From: Chionoecetes opilio
Taxonomy: Eukaryota > Arthropoda > Malacostraca > Decapoda > Majidae
Direction of reading: 5' to 3'
NCBI GenBank assembly: GCA_016584305.1
Contig: JACEEZ010003598.1
Location: 218,501-282,500 of the forward strand
Length of the DNA: 64,000 nucleotides
Shown here: one piece after another, positions 28,234 to 33,214 of the stretch
Numbering within the stretch: the stretch's first letter is position 1
Layout: every line of letters begins with the position of its first letter
The notes under the pieces: generated by a model
Told to the model about the DNA's origin: nothing
What the model saw: only the letters and a program-made list of their open reading frames with translations
Database searches by the model: none
Program-made: the position numbers and the translations under genes

Positions 28234-28583
28234 GATCAATTCGGTGACAAATGAATAACTAATAAACATGAGCATAAAAAAATTCCTGCTTTCATTGAGC
28301 CTGAGGGATAAAAGTCAAGGAATCTCAGGCCCCTTCCCCCTTGCTCCCCTCCTTAACCCACCTGGTGCACACTCTTGGGGTCGCTGAGCCAGGCTGTGTA
28401 CATCTCCTCCACATAGTTAGAGGAGGACCCGTTGAGGAAAGGTTCTGCCGCAAGAGCCGCTGGTGGGGGCGGGGCCGAGGCTTTGTCCCTTGTGGCCCCC
28501 AGCATCCAGGTCCTGGCCACCCTCAGGGGCATCCCAGGGGAGGCCCGGGACAGGAGGTGTGACAGCGTGCGTGCCCTGTTCAT
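2190..28583 (-). CDS. Ogdh: 2-oxoglutarate dehydrogenase E1 component, 5' half (ten coding exons, 3' part outside window)
   Basis: This gene encodes the thiamine-diphosphate E1 subunit of the mitochondrial 2-oxoglutarate dehydrogenase complex, which decarboxylates 2-oxoglutarate in the TCA cycle and passes succinyl to the E2 lipoyl arm. I joined the exons by hand. Every junction uses GT-AG, and phases agree except across one missing exon. The visible product runs from an Arg-rich presequence through [43 protein letters not shown] and NNQIGF to NADDPEAV, which is colinear with animal OGDH (about 1,000 residues). GDAAF plus the downstream NN is the family's ThDP/Mg motif. Roughly 475 residues are present, counting one of the two alternative exons. 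The C-terminal half should continue left of position 1. It is OGDH rather than OGDHL or DHTKD1 judging by overall match, but I could not run a search. Confidence 0.95.
2576..2995 (+). repeat. Tandem duplication of about 125 bp, one copy split by a MITE
   Basis: A block starting CTAACTCATCATGAAAG and ending GTCATTGCTGCTAA occurs at 2576-2669 and 2906-2995. The first copy is followed by a piggyBac-like MITE, the second by AGAGTAAGTTTC. The second copy is therefore a natural empty site for the insertion. Confidence 0.85.
2670..2872 (-). mobile_element. piggyBac-like MITE, copy 1
   Basis: About 203 bp, with CCCCTTCACGCCCAGA at one end and a degraded CCCTTGAG...-type end at the other, flanked by CTAA/TTAA. 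The family has CCC-start termini and TTAA flanks, as in piggyBac. There is no coding capacity. Confidence 0.8.
3166..3439. mobile_element. pogo/Tigger-like MITE, copy 1
   Basis: The terminal inverted repeats read approximately (CA)GTAAAACCTCTCGTATTCGG and are flanked by TA. The inside is T-rich, non-coding sequence with internal inverted TTATTCGGA blocks. The same family occurs at 9375-10977 and 18183-18573. Confidence 0.8.
3481..3684 (+). mobile_element. piggyBac-like MITE, copy 2
   Basis: TTAA then CCCCTTGAGGTCCAGAACG at the left; GGGCGTGAAGGGG then TAAA at the right. About 204 bp. It stands head to head with copy 3, only about 20 bp away. Confidence 0.85.
3705..3910 (-). mobile_element. 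piggyBac-like MITE, copy 3
   Basis: TTAA-flanked on both sides, CCCCTTCACGCCC at left and CAGGGG at right. It ends 46 bp from the donor of the OGDH ThDP exon. With copy 2 it forms an inverted pair able to fold into a hairpin of about 200 bp. Confidence 0.88.
3957..4137 (-). CDS. Ogdh: OGDH exon: ThDP-binding HGDAAF...NNQIGF
   Basis: 181 bp. It opens in phase 0 with [16 protein letters not shown] and closes with [20 protein letters not shown] plus one base. The GDAAF-to-NN pair is the thiamine diphosphate/Mg2+ site. The acceptor is ACAACACAG and the donor GTGAGT. A piggyBac-like MITE ends 46 bp past the donor. Confidence 0.96.
4180..4445. repeat. Short tandem repeat, ACATACATATTTCTAAACATAGG type
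   Basis: Three to four diverged units of about 55-65 bp, built on ACATA/AAGATACATACCATAACA, just upstream of the acceptor of OGDH exon 3957-4137. Confidence 0.75.
4651..4857 (-). mobile_element. AACGAGGC-terminus MITE, copy 1
   Basis: About 207 bp between AGTCTGTTTTTTTAACAAGG and its inverted form CCTCGTTAAAAAAAAATAGACT. Copies at 21787, 24092 and 39135 share the body. The conserved short frame in it (VNYDEIQL...) is not considered a gene. Confidence 0.8.
4971..5022. repeat. CT microsatellite
   Basis: About 50 bp of CT units, preceded by CACT units, in the OGDH intron. Confidence 0.95.
5120..5299 (-). CDS. Ogdh: OGDH exon: [12 protein letters not shown] to DSEGNK
   Basis: 180 bp, 60 codons, phase 0 at both ends. 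It encodes [36 protein letters not shown] and [15 protein letters not shown], all highly conserved in OGDH. The acceptor reads CCCCAAG and the donor is GTGAGG. A CT microsatellite sits about 100 bp beyond the donor. Confidence 0.96.
5322..5540 (-). mobile_element. LINE C-terminal fragment (CR1-like), decayed
   Basis: The segment begins AACATAAGAAAATAAGGAAG and belongs to a family also at 39478, 43773, 53009, 60205 and 60580. Better preserved copies read, on the coding strand, SNGFKLEKRRF, NWVVNDWNGLSRQVVNAESI and FKRSL, the typical end of a CR1-type reverse transcriptase ORF. Confidence 0.7.
5737..6580. mobile_element. Foldback MITE with GGCGCCTAGAATTG termini, holding a nested element
   Basis: The ends carry an inverted repeat of about 45 bp (TTCAGGCGCCTAGAATTGAA, then ACGGCATAAGCGCCAC). 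A third copy of the inner part lies at 6418-6445. The host element is split by a TTAA-flanked insertion at 5803-6388. Confidence 0.85.
5803..6388. mobile_element. piggyBac-like element nested in foldback MITE
   Basis: 586 bp between two TTAA tetramers, with ends CCCCTTCACTGCGG and its inverted counterpart CCGCAGTGAACCCTT...GGGG. It is a different subfamily from the roughly 205-bp MITE. No transposase frame is visible. Confidence 0.75.
7026..7502 (-). mobile_element. GTCGCCA-motif element, copy 1 (477-bp type)
   Basis: It starts TA-CCGTAGATAACAGTAAAGTCG and ends in a slightly decayed GTTATCTACG-TTA. Like its relatives, it contains internal copies of the terminal motif in both orientations and a frame reading [20 protein letters not shown] on the minus strand. 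Confidence 0.85.
7503..7950 (+). mobile_element. LINE 3' end with internal minisatellite
   Basis: Same 3' UTR as the LINE at 1-1722 (GAACTCTCTTCCTGTTTCTA ... CTTGGCCAGT, A-rich tail). A roughly 24-30-bp TCTCACCTCCTCCTTTG repeat has expanded inside it (about 7676-7890). The tail lies about 45 bp from the OGDH exon at 7994. Confidence 0.85.
7994..8140 (-). CDS. Ogdh: OGDH exon: [24 protein letters not shown]
   Basis: 147 bp, 49 codons, phase 0 at both ends. It carries MPHRGRLN, whose His is an active-site residue in the family, followed by the [12 protein letters not shown] segment. The acceptor is TATCCTTCAG and the donor GTAGGG. It is flanked by a LINE 3' end on the donor side and by a piggyBac-like MITE 46 bp upstream of the acceptor. 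Confidence 0.95.
8186..8387 (+). mobile_element. piggyBac-like MITE, copy 4
   Basis: TTAA, then CCCCTTGAGGCCCAGAACG at left; GGGCGTGAAGGGG then CTAA at right. About 202 bp, starting 46 bp upstream of the acceptor of OGDH exon 7994-8140. Confidence 0.85.
8459..8895 (+). pseudogene. LINE reverse-transcriptase C-terminal fragment
   Basis: Broken frames give [17 protein letters not shown], [47 protein letters not shown] and [19 protein letters not shown] blocks, typical of the carboxyl end of many animal LINE polyproteins. A short A-rich 3' tail follows. A second copy inserted in the membrane-protein gene at 62098-62328, and a diverged one lies at 22440-22720. Confidence 0.82.
9137..9190. repeat. 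Short AGAGTAAGCGAT tandem repeat
   Basis: Four units of about 12 bp (GATAGAGTAAGC) in an otherwise featureless part of the OGDH intron. I see nothing else between 8900 and 9370. Confidence 0.8.
9544..10852 (-). mobile_element. mariner transposon, inactive
   Basis: The left end begins CGAGGGGGGACCCAAAAAAA after a TA. The right end is placed only approximately, as its inverted repeat is weak. It contains the broken transposase at 9600-10665. No other mariner-type transposase is visible in the window. Confidence 0.8.
9600..10665 (-). pseudogene. mariner transposase, frameshifted
   Basis: It starts [19 protein letters not shown], followed by the helix-turn-helix region ([13 protein letters not shown]) and the [13 protein letters not shown] linker. 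A frameshift near 10390 separates the N-terminal part from [19 protein letters not shown] and the catalytic domain. Catalytic motifs: [15 protein letters not shown], where the first Asp of the usual TGDE is Glu; [12 protein letters not shown] with its Asp; and [10 protein letters not shown] with its Asp, the DD34D spacing of mariner. The ORF closes [11 protein letters not shown]. The length (about 350 codons) is normal for the family. Both the frameshift and the D-to-E change argue that it is dead. Confidence 0.93.
11497..12592 (+). repeat. 23-bp satellite array (AGTAGATCAACGACTGAACAAAA)
   Basis: About 30 near-perfect units from 11870 to 12570, with C/T and A/T variants. The left part (11497-11770) is a ragged version with many single-base losses. 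It ends in a partial duplicate of the flank at 12570-12640 (TGGTGAGCCCATTTCAGATA). The flank then breaks at TCTCCCT, just before where exon 12642 would start. Confidence 0.92.
12642..12774 (-). CDS. Ogdh: OGDH exon: [13 protein letters not shown] to LARLTRSHG
   Basis: 133 bp, acceptor CTTCAG, donor GTGAGG. It encodes [20 protein letters not shown] through [14 protein letters not shown] and ends after two bases of a Gly codon (phase 2). The family sequence should continue FE..FL.RK.SSEKRFGLEGCE, but no such exon follows before the next exon at 8140. A 23-bp satellite array lies just beyond the donor. Confidence 0.94.
13203..14603. mobile_element. 1.4-kb foldback element (TA-CAGGGTGTAACACGAG termini)
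   Basis: The arms at about 13203-13560 and 14210-14603 are inverted copies of each other at very high identity over roughly 350 bp. They end in TA-CAGGGTGTAACACGAGTTTC, a Tc1/mariner-type flank. The loop is occupied by a GTCGCCA-motif element. Minor differences between the arms (for example ATTGATACAGG versus TATTGATACAGG) suggest a little divergence since formation. Confidence 0.9.
13564..14208 (+). mobile_element. GTCGCCA-motif element, copy 2 (645-bp type)
   Basis: TA-flanked CCGTAGATAACAGTGAAGTC at left, inverted at right (GACTTCACTGTTATCTACGG). It lies at the centre of the 1.4-kb palindrome. It carries the longer frame [20 protein letters not shown] ... [15 protein letters not shown], shared with copies 6 and 8. 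Confidence 0.92.
14790..15625. mobile_element. hAT-type non-autonomous element with perfect 8-bp target duplication
   Basis: Flanked on both sides by TTAATAAG. Termini CAGAGGTGGGCAT and ATGCCCACCTTTG. The ends are rich in CGCAATTCCGCAAT repeats in both orientations. No transposase frame remains. Confidence 0.93.
15704..16736 (+). repeat. 32-bp satellite array (CATGACTGGACACACTTCATCACACAGCACAC)
   Basis: About 32 units, with GGACACA/GGAAACA alternation and a few noisy units near 16391 and 16550-16580. It runs directly into the donor side of the OGDH exon at 16740. The unit itself is 32 bp; CRISPR is rejected because there are no unique spacers. Confidence 0.95.
16740..16862 (-). CDS. Ogdh: OGDH exon: [11 protein letters not shown] to AYCRSIG
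   Basis: 123 bp. The acceptor is AACACAG, the first two bases complete a codon begun in exon A or B, and the donor is GTGAGT. It encodes [18 protein letters not shown], then [19 protein letters not shown], matching the conserved LPTTTFIGG/LREIIRRLE block of OGDH. It abuts a 32-bp satellite array whose last unit ends about four bases from the donor end of the exon. Confidence 0.94.
16863..18182. other. OGDH intron, no feature seen
   Basis: AT-rich unique sequence with only short chance frames. I found neither an exon-like conserved peptide nor a repeat family here. An OGDH exon is not needed, since exons A or B join 16862 in phase. Confidence 0.6.
18183..18573. mobile_element. pogo/Tigger-like MITE, copy 3, with expanded AT and A tracts
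   Basis: TA-flanked CAGTAAAACTTCTCATATTC and its inverse. The centre has expanded into about 100 bp of AT (18345-18440) and about 60 bp of A (18460-18516). Confidence 0.88.
18633..19035. mobile_element. Foldback element rich in GACGTGGC motifs
   Basis: The ends are imperfect inverted repeats of about 45 bp: AAGCCCAGGTCCCACTTAGT ... CAACCCAC at left and GTGGGTTGACTTGG ... GTGGGACCCGGGCTT at right. Between them GACGTGGC / CACGTCA occurs at least eight times in both orientations. Mobile origin is inferred from the termini. Confidence 0.7.
19036..20130. other. OGDH intron, no feature seen
   Basis: AT-rich non-coding sequence without recognisable repeats or conserved frames. Confidence 0.55.
20131..21240 (+). 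repeat. 30-bp satellite array (GTCTCATGGC...CCCCCC)
   Basis: Thirty-seven units of 30 bp, nearly identical; one unit has 29 bp and one 31 bp. Since the period is a multiple of three and the unit lacks stops in most frames, long frames exist on both strands (up to 369 codons). They lack start context, splice signals or any known domain, so I call none of them a gene. Confidence 0.97.
21241..21786. other. OGDH intron, no feature seen
   Basis: Unique AT-rich sequence with short frames only. Confidence 0.55.
21787..21995 (+). mobile_element. AACGAGGC-terminus MITE, copy 2
   Basis: AGTCTATTTTTTTTAACGAG at left, CCTCGTTAAAAAAAAAGAC at right. The body includes the shared AACTATGATGAAATACAGCT stretch. 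Confidence 0.85.
22141..22345 (+). mobile_element. piggyBac-like MITE, copy 5
   Basis: 205 bp between TTAA tetramers; CCCCTTGAGGCCCAGAATG at left and GGTGTGAAGGGG at right. It is one of the most complete copies. Confidence 0.9.
22440..22720 (-). pseudogene. Diverged LINE C-terminal fragment
   Basis: The start AGGTTAGACGGTCGATGATA matches the 3' part of the LINE fragments at 8459 and 62098 in reverse orientation. The rest is too decayed to translate. Confidence 0.5.
23139..23241 (-). CDS. Ogdh: OGDH alternative exon B ([15 protein letters not shown]...)
   Basis: 103 bp, acceptor TTTTCCCCACAG, donor GTAAGT (the stronger donor of the pair). It encodes 34 residues from [15 protein letters not shown] to VVRNYMNRF and ends in phase 1, exactly like exon A. 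It is six residues shorter than A in the segment after DPLGI, which is the region of the proposed Ca2+-responsive site in the family. It joins the same downstream exon at 16862. Confidence 0.9.
23797..23917 (-). CDS. Ogdh: OGDH alternative exon A ([15 protein letters not shown]...)
   Basis: 121 bp, acceptor AATGACAG, donor GTATGA. It encodes 40 residues from [15 protein letters not shown] to [10 protein letters not shown] and ends in phase 1. It is homologous to exon B, sharing RGH, DPLGI and VVRNY. The length is 3n+1, so exons A and B cannot both be included, nor both skipped, without losing frame. In other animals alternative exons in this stretch of OGDH are linked to Ca2+ sensitivity. That link for this species is inference. 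Confidence 0.9.
24092..24300 (-). mobile_element. AACGAGGC-terminus MITE, copy 3
   Basis: AGTCTATTTTTTTTAACGAG at left and GCCTCGGTAAAAAAAATTGAC at right. Opposite orientation to copy 2. Confidence 0.83.
24488..24650 (+). repeat. Two-copy tandem duplication of about 76 bp
   Basis: CTCCTTTTGCGTACATTAAA ... TTGTTATCTA occurs twice, each preceded by a short CACA tract. The neighbouring 24301-24487 and 24651-25230 show nothing else. Confidence 0.8.
25240..25640 (+). repeat. CATCTCCACCAC minisatellite, array 1
   Basis: Units of about 80 bp built on TATATCTATCATCTCCACCA and CTCCACCTACCATCTCC. The right flank (CACAAACACATTCAAACACC ... CACCTCACAGTTTTACC) is identical to that of array 2 at 27405-27700. 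Confidence 0.9.
25816..25996. mobile_element. Near-perfect foldback MITE (about 85-bp arms)
   Basis: The two arms from ATGAGGCGCATATTTCAGAA inward are almost exact inverted copies, separated by a loop of fewer than 15 bases. The GCGCTTATCGACTTTCTGAAA end resembles the GCGCC-rich termini of the element at 5737. Confidence 0.9.
26298..26729 (-). mobile_element. Tigger-like MITE carrying a LINE 3' tail, copy 1
   Basis: TA-flanked CAGGAGAACCTCGTTTATCC and inverse GGTTAAACGAGGTTCTCCT. Between about 26440 and 26640 lies the 3' end of the LINE seen at 1-1722, in antisense. The copy at 29113 has the same LINE piece at the same place. Confidence 0.88.
26862..27077 (-). CDS. Ogdh: OGDH exon: SWDTFFRN to GIIRAYQ
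   Basis: 216 bp, 72 codons, phase 0 to 0. It starts with SWDTFFRN and ends [12 protein letters not shown]. Both are conserved in animal OGDH N-terminal regions. Between them is a Pro/Ala/Leu-rich linker of the kind that varies between species. The acceptor is CTTCCAG and the donor GTCAGT. A piggyBac-like MITE begins 41 bp upstream of the acceptor, so it may overlap the branch point. Confidence 0.95.
27118..27311 (-). mobile_element. piggyBac-like MITE, copy 6
   Basis: TTAA-flanked, CCCCTTCACGCCC at left, CTCGAGGGG at right. It begins 41 bp upstream of the OGDH exon 27077 acceptor. Confidence 0.88.
27405..27700 (+). repeat. CATCTCCACCAC minisatellite, array 2
   Basis: Same units and same right flank as array 1, in the same orientation, but rearranged: here a 21-bp CTCCACCTATCATCTCCAC subunit is expanded. 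The two arrays bracket OGDH exon 26862-27077. Confidence 0.9.
27759..27882 (+). repeat. 29-bp tandem repeat (AAGATAATACCAGTAATGAT...)
   Basis: Four perfect units of 29 bp, AAGATAATACCAGTAATGAT followed by AAACAAGAC. Confidence 0.95.
28044..28228. repeat. CA microsatellites
   Basis: CA tracts at 28044-28066 and 28170-28228, separated by sequence that is itself loosely duplicated (GGTAATTCAGTGACAAATG / GGTAGATCAATTCGGTGAC). Confidence 0.92.
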
Positions 28584-28616
28584 TGTGTCGGCCTTGGGCG
28601 TTCTTGCCCACCACAC
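28362..28616 (-). CDS. Ogdh: OGDH exon: 5'UTR end, start codon and mitochondrial presequence
   Basis: The acceptor is TTTTCCCACAG before 28616 and the donor is GTGGGT after 28362. The start chosen is the ATG at 28583, the first in-frame ATG after the acceptor. It gives 74 residues beginning [18 protein letters not shown], which is Arg/Ser/Leu-rich and has no acidic residues, as expected for a matrix-targeting presequence. The end of the exon encodes the conserved [16 protein letters not shown] segment and DPKSVHQ. It ends in phase 0. The bases 28584-28616 are 5'UTR, so a non-coding first exon must lie further right. Confidence 0.93.
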
Positions 28617-29112
28617 CTGTGGGAAAACACTGCATTGTCACATCACATCAAGCAACAAATGTATGTTCTCTTGCCTCACGGCCATGCATATTATGTACCT
28701 AGTTGTGTTTTACAGGGCCTGAGCTACACTCGTGTGGTCCCGTCTCCGTATCTACATTTATCCAGTCTTTCTTTCAATTGGTGCACATTATGTGCCAATA
28801 TCACCTCCTCATTTAGTCCATTCCAAACTTCTACATTTCTATGAGGGAAGCTGTACTTCTTTTGTTGTTCAGGCATCAGGGATGTCAACAAGAAAAGAAA
28901 AAAAACTCAGAAATAAAATAATAGGGCGACCAAATCACCCGAGCGCAGCGAGGCTGACCGAGCGTAGCGAGTGAACCTCCCAGCTGGGGGTTCGGGTGTA
29001 AATTTCATGCTCTGAGAGAGCTTCTGAGAGGTCCTTGGTTATATCTATAATAATTTCTGGTCTCAATTTTGTCTGTTTGCGTGTCCACAATTTGTGTATA
29101 TGTATATATATA

Positions 29113-29610
29113 CAGGAGAACCTCGTTTAACCGGCATTTAAAACAACGGCAGCCTCAAAACAACGGCACTATTCGACCCAGGCTTTTTTTTTTTTTTTTT
29201 TTTTTTTTTCTCCCCCACTGATAAACTCTGGAACTCTCTTCCTGTTTCTGTTTTTCCACTTTCCTATGACTTACATCTTTTCAAAATAAGAGTAACAAGA
29301 CACCTCCCTCACTAAATTGGCTCACCCCACTTTTTTTATTTTATTCTCTTACTGTCTTCTTTATAGGGACTGGCAACTAAGCGGCCTTTGTGTTACCCAT
29401 TTTTGTTGTGCCCTTGGCCAGTTCCTTGTGATGGGGAAGAAAGAAGAGAAAGAAAAAAAAAGAAAAAAAAAGAAGAAAAAAAAAGAAAAAAAAAAAAAAA
29501 AAAAAAAGGATTTTGGGCGATTCCATAAGAGTAACTCTCAAAACAACGGCAAAATGAGTTATCCGGCATGCGCTCCCCCCCGAGGGTGCCGGATGAACGA
29601 GGTTCTCCTG
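29113..29610 (+). mobile_element. Tigger-like MITE carrying a LINE 3' tail, copy 2
   Basis: TA-flanked CAGGAGAACCTCGTTTAACC and inverse AACGAGGTTCTCCTG. The LINE 3' UTR at 29222-29436 (AACTCTGGAACTCTCTTCCT ... CTTGGCCAGTTCC) is followed by an A-rich tract. It is the same composite as 26298-26729. Confidence 0.9.
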
Positions 29611-29746
29611 TATATGGTATATCATGCAACTTAAATTGTGAAATGTATATGAATTATTAACCATTTTGACAAGATAAATGAAATATTAACACTGTTTCCG
29701 TTGGAAAAGTAATAACACAACAACAAAATACTTGTCATTTATATTA

Positions 29747-29989
29747 AGGCATTTTCTGCAGGGGATTCCGCTTGCAAGCAAAAAATTTTTGATTGCTCAA
29801 ATTTCTATTGCTGTTCAATCATCCAGGGAAGATGATTGCCCGACCCGCAAGAATTTGTTGTTGTTGTTGTTGCGGCAGCAAGCGAAATGTTTGTTTGGGC
29901 ACTATAAAATATATATGGGCACTATAAAAGTGACCGCTTGCAATAATTTTTTTTTCGCTTGCAAGCGAAATCCCCCGCAGAAAACGCCT
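29747..29989. mobile_element. Foldback MITE, 3-bp TTA flanks (Harbinger-like)
   Basis: Arms AGGCATTTTCTGCAGGGGAT... and inverse ...CCCGCAGAAAACGCCT, flanked by TTA on both sides. GCTTGCAAGC palindromes sit at the arm ends. A PIF/Harbinger assignment from the 3-bp flank is tentative. Confidence 0.75.
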
Positions 29990-31278
29990 TTAGTCAACTT
30001 ATCAATCATTTAGGTGCTATATAACTGTATAAACAATAAACAATAAACAATTAGTTTCAAAATTTTGTAACAAAATGTTTTGTGGTCTGTGCTGGATCAG
30101 TGGCCAGGGTCAGGTTCGGTGGCCAGGGACAGGTTCGGCTGTGGGCCAGCCAACTATGTACACCCCCCCCCCCTAAATTTTTAACCCGAATCTACACGAT
30201 TCACAGAAATGACCCAGCTGGCAATAAAATACTCGGAAATCCGCGAATCCGCGGAAAATTGACATCCCTGAGGCATCTGCCTTTTCCTAGTTGTTTTGTA
30301 TGTTCTCTTGTGTATCGACCTTCTCTTTGCTTCCGAGTTAGTAGTCTCACATTGTCTGTTTCTTCCATTTTTGTTATCAGCTTAAAAACTGTTATTAAGT
30401 CTCCTCTTTCTCTTCGAGTGTTGGTAACTTTATTTACTTCAATCTCTCCTCATAAAAAGTTCTTCTAGCTCTGGTACCATCTTTGTTGTTGCCATTCTCT
30501 GTATCCTCTCCAACTTTTTCACATGCTTTTTATATGGGGACCATACAATGGCAGCATATTCCATTTTTGGTCGGATCATTGTAGTAATTATCTTTCTCAT
30601 CATATTTGTGTCTGTGTAATGAAATGCCACTCTAATATTCTTTAACATCCTGTATTTATCTCCTAAAGTTTTATTTATATTTTTTCTGGTTGTAGGTTAT
30701 TCTGCTCTATCACTCCCAGGTCCTTTTCTTCCTGAACCTTTGCAATTATTTCATTTCCTATCTTATATGGCCATTTATATCTCTTCGCTTTTTCCAATTT
30801 CCATCACATGACACTTTTTTAATTAAATTCCATTTCCCATCTTCTGCTCCATTCGTAGATCTTGTTCAGGTCATTTTGTAGCGTTTCACAATCTTTATAG
30901 CTTTTCATTTCTCTTAATACGTAGTTTTGCATCATCCGCAAATATCTATGTGCATGACTCGCACTGATTACCCAGACAGGAGGCAGCTCAGAGCACTACT
31001 AGCAGCAAGATTGATAGACTTTATTTAGTAAGAGGGGTAAAACTGCATAAGCACTGCTCCAAGCTTATCTGAATGACATTCAGCAGCATATAGCACTTAT
31101 TGTACTTCATATCTGCAAAGGTTCCAGTGTGCGGTCAGGCCTGTTTAAACCCACTGCCTCCACAAAGTATGAGGTGCCTGATAAATTCTAAGTCCAAAGG
31201 CAAGAGCTCTTAGGGAAAAATCTAACTAAACCTAGCCTAACCTGGCGTATTTATCTCCTAGCCTCCTGGATCGTTATA

Positions 31279-31636
31279 CAGGTTGAAGTTCCCAAACTCG
31301 GCATCCCAAGACTCGGCAACACCCAAAACTCGGCTATGGTTCCGGATTTTCCAAAACACGGCAGAACACCCAAAACCCGGCGCGTAGTTGCCGGGTCGGC
31401 CGCTAGGTGCCACCACACTAGGCCGCTTGGTTTCTCCCGCTGATTTGTTTGTTGTTATTGTTCAGTGGTGTTGTGACTGTAGAGTTGTGTACACTGTTAT
31501 TTTGTGTACTTCATGCTTTTTTGCATATTTTTATGCTTTTTTTCCCCTTAATATATCTACGTTCTAAAAGTCGGAAAATTCCATTACTCGGCTCGGCGCT
31601 GGTCCCGAGGTTGCCGAGTTTGGGAACTTCAACCTG
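31279..31636. mobile_element. Tigger-like MITE with CAGGTTGAAGTTCCC termini
   Basis: TA-flanked inverted repeats of about 25 bp (CAGGTTGAAGTTCCCAAACT, then CGGCA). Inside are ACTCGGC blocks and unassignable filler. Nothing is seen at 30961-31270. Confidence 0.85.
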
Positions 31637-31712
31637 TACCCTTTATGAGCACTTGCCTTTGGTCTTAGAATTGTTCAGGCCCCTCAGACTTTGTAGAGGC
31701 AGTGTGGTTTAA

Positions 31713-31917
31713 CCCCTTCACGCCCAGTTCTTTCCTATGTTGTAAGAAAATAGTCTGTGGTCGAGCCATAAAATAACGAAAAGTAACTGAATATACCAAA
31801 TAAGTTAGTCGACAAGGATACTAAACAGGTCATATCTATTTCAATATTGCTTATAATAAAAAAATTGTCTTATGATACCCAAAATACAATGGAAATTACG
31901 TTTTGGGTCTCAAGGGG
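31713..31917 (-). mobile_element. piggyBac-like MITE, copy 7
   Basis: TTAA at left, CCCCTTCACGCCCAG; CTCAAGGGG then TTAT at right. 205 bp. Confidence 0.86.
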
Positions 31918-32377
31918 TTATCCAGGTCTGACTGCAAACTGGAACCTTTGCTGCAGATATGAAGTCCAGTAAGTGTACTATATGCTGCTGTAAAGTCATT
32001 CAGATCAGCTTGGAGCAGTGCTTATGCAGTTTTACCCTCTGTACCCACCAACCTTTAGTGGCATGGTTATAATTCTTGGCACTGGTCGGCACAGGCAGCC
32101 CACACATGACAAGCCTGCTTTCTCTGTACAGGCTCCTTTACCCGTCAATTGTCATCATTGGCCACTACTGTTATCAAGGACAAAACTTTATATTTCTAAA
32201 TAGTTTTTGTGTTTTGAACTAGGCCGGCACTCTTTTTTTGGCAGTAATAATTTTGTCTTTATATCCTCCCCCCCCCACCCCCCTAAGTATAAACTGGGAA
32301 TTTCTGCCAAAAGCTAATGACAGATCAATCCATACGCATGTCAAAACTCACTAGAAAGAAAGGTAAATTTCCAGACG

Positions 32378-32690
32378 AACACCGAACTTCCTTTGGTGGA
32401 TGAAACTCATTTTTTCTGGTGAGTTTTTGTGTTTTGAATTAATCTGCTAACCATTTCTGTCGCAAGTATTTTTTTTTTTTTTGTGTGTGTGATTTGGAAC
32501 AACGACAAAATAAAAAATTGGACCGAACTGAAGCTACAGTCTACCTAAACCAAACCTAACCTTGGCCTGACAAAAAAAATATATATATAATAATAATAAT
32601 TTGCGACAGAAATGGTTAGCAGATTAATTCTAAACACATAAAAACTCCCCAGAAAAAAAGTTTTGTCCACCAAAGTGAATTCAGTGTTCA
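32378..32690. repeat. Inverted repeat, about 95-bp arms
   Basis: Left GAACACCGAACTTCC ... CTGCTAACCATTTCTGTCGC; right GCGACAGAAATGGTTAGCAG ... GAATTCAGTGTTC. It is probably a foldback element, but the ends are not sharply defined. The neighbouring 31920-32370 and 32700-33200 contain no gene I can support. Confidence 0.7.
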
Positions 32691-33214
32691 TCTGGAATAA
32701 TACAAAAAAAGATGTTTCGTTCTTGAAAACAACCAAATTACACAATAGTGGAAGAGCGTGATATTAGTCCTTAGTTGTGGGCGGCCGCTCTGCTCCGCCC
32801 AGCCACACAGCCATCCCCTTCCACTTCTCACCCTATAGTATATATTGATGGTTTTCTTATACATTATCTATAACAAAATCAAACCCCACCTCTGACCTAA
32901 CCGAATCGTTTCTGATGTAAATCTGCAATTTTTGAAACTTCAGATGTTGGACGGGTGCTATAAAAAGAAAAAAAATTGTGATTTCTGCCAAAAATTTGTC
33001 CCAAATCTATTGAAAACACATCAAAATTCACCAGGAATTTTTTTTCTTCTTCAAATATAGAAGTGCCCAATAACAAAATAATACCCATTTACCTCCTGAC
33101 CACGGGGGGGGGGGGTTCCCTATCGGCCCACTCGGACAACAATCATGAAAAACTTTACTATAGTGAAGAGGTTCTCCATGATAAGGGAGGGGGGGGGGGG
33201 GGAGATAGGATATG

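Larger units (their letters stand above)
28878..30269. mobile_element. hAT-like element inside the LINE, 8-bp target duplication with one mismatch
   Basis: Flanks CAGGCATC and GAGGCATC. Termini AGGGATGTCAAC and GACATCCCT. About 1.39 kb, with no transposase. Its inside includes the Tigger-like MITE at 29113 and the foldback MITE at 29747, plus an odd stretch of CGAGCGCAGCGAGG/CGAGCGTAGCGAG motifs near 28940-28975. Confidence 0.8.
28690..30960 (-). pseudogene. LINE (CR1-like) remnant split by a hAT-like element
   Basis: The parts at 28690-28877 and 30270-30960 belong together. On the minus strand 30439-30648 gives MLKNIRVAFHYTDTNMMRKI and RPKMEYAAIVWSPYKKHVKK, then LERIQRMATTKMVPELEEL, the end of a CR1-type reverse transcriptase. 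Beyond 30650 only weak traces remain. Confidence 0.78.

Noticed and set aside
28930..28980. SINE or tRNA-like gene from the CGAGCGCAGCGAGG / GGTTCGG motif
   Set aside because: GGGTTCGGGTGTAAATT hints at a B box, but no A box at proper distance and no cloverleaf could be drawn.
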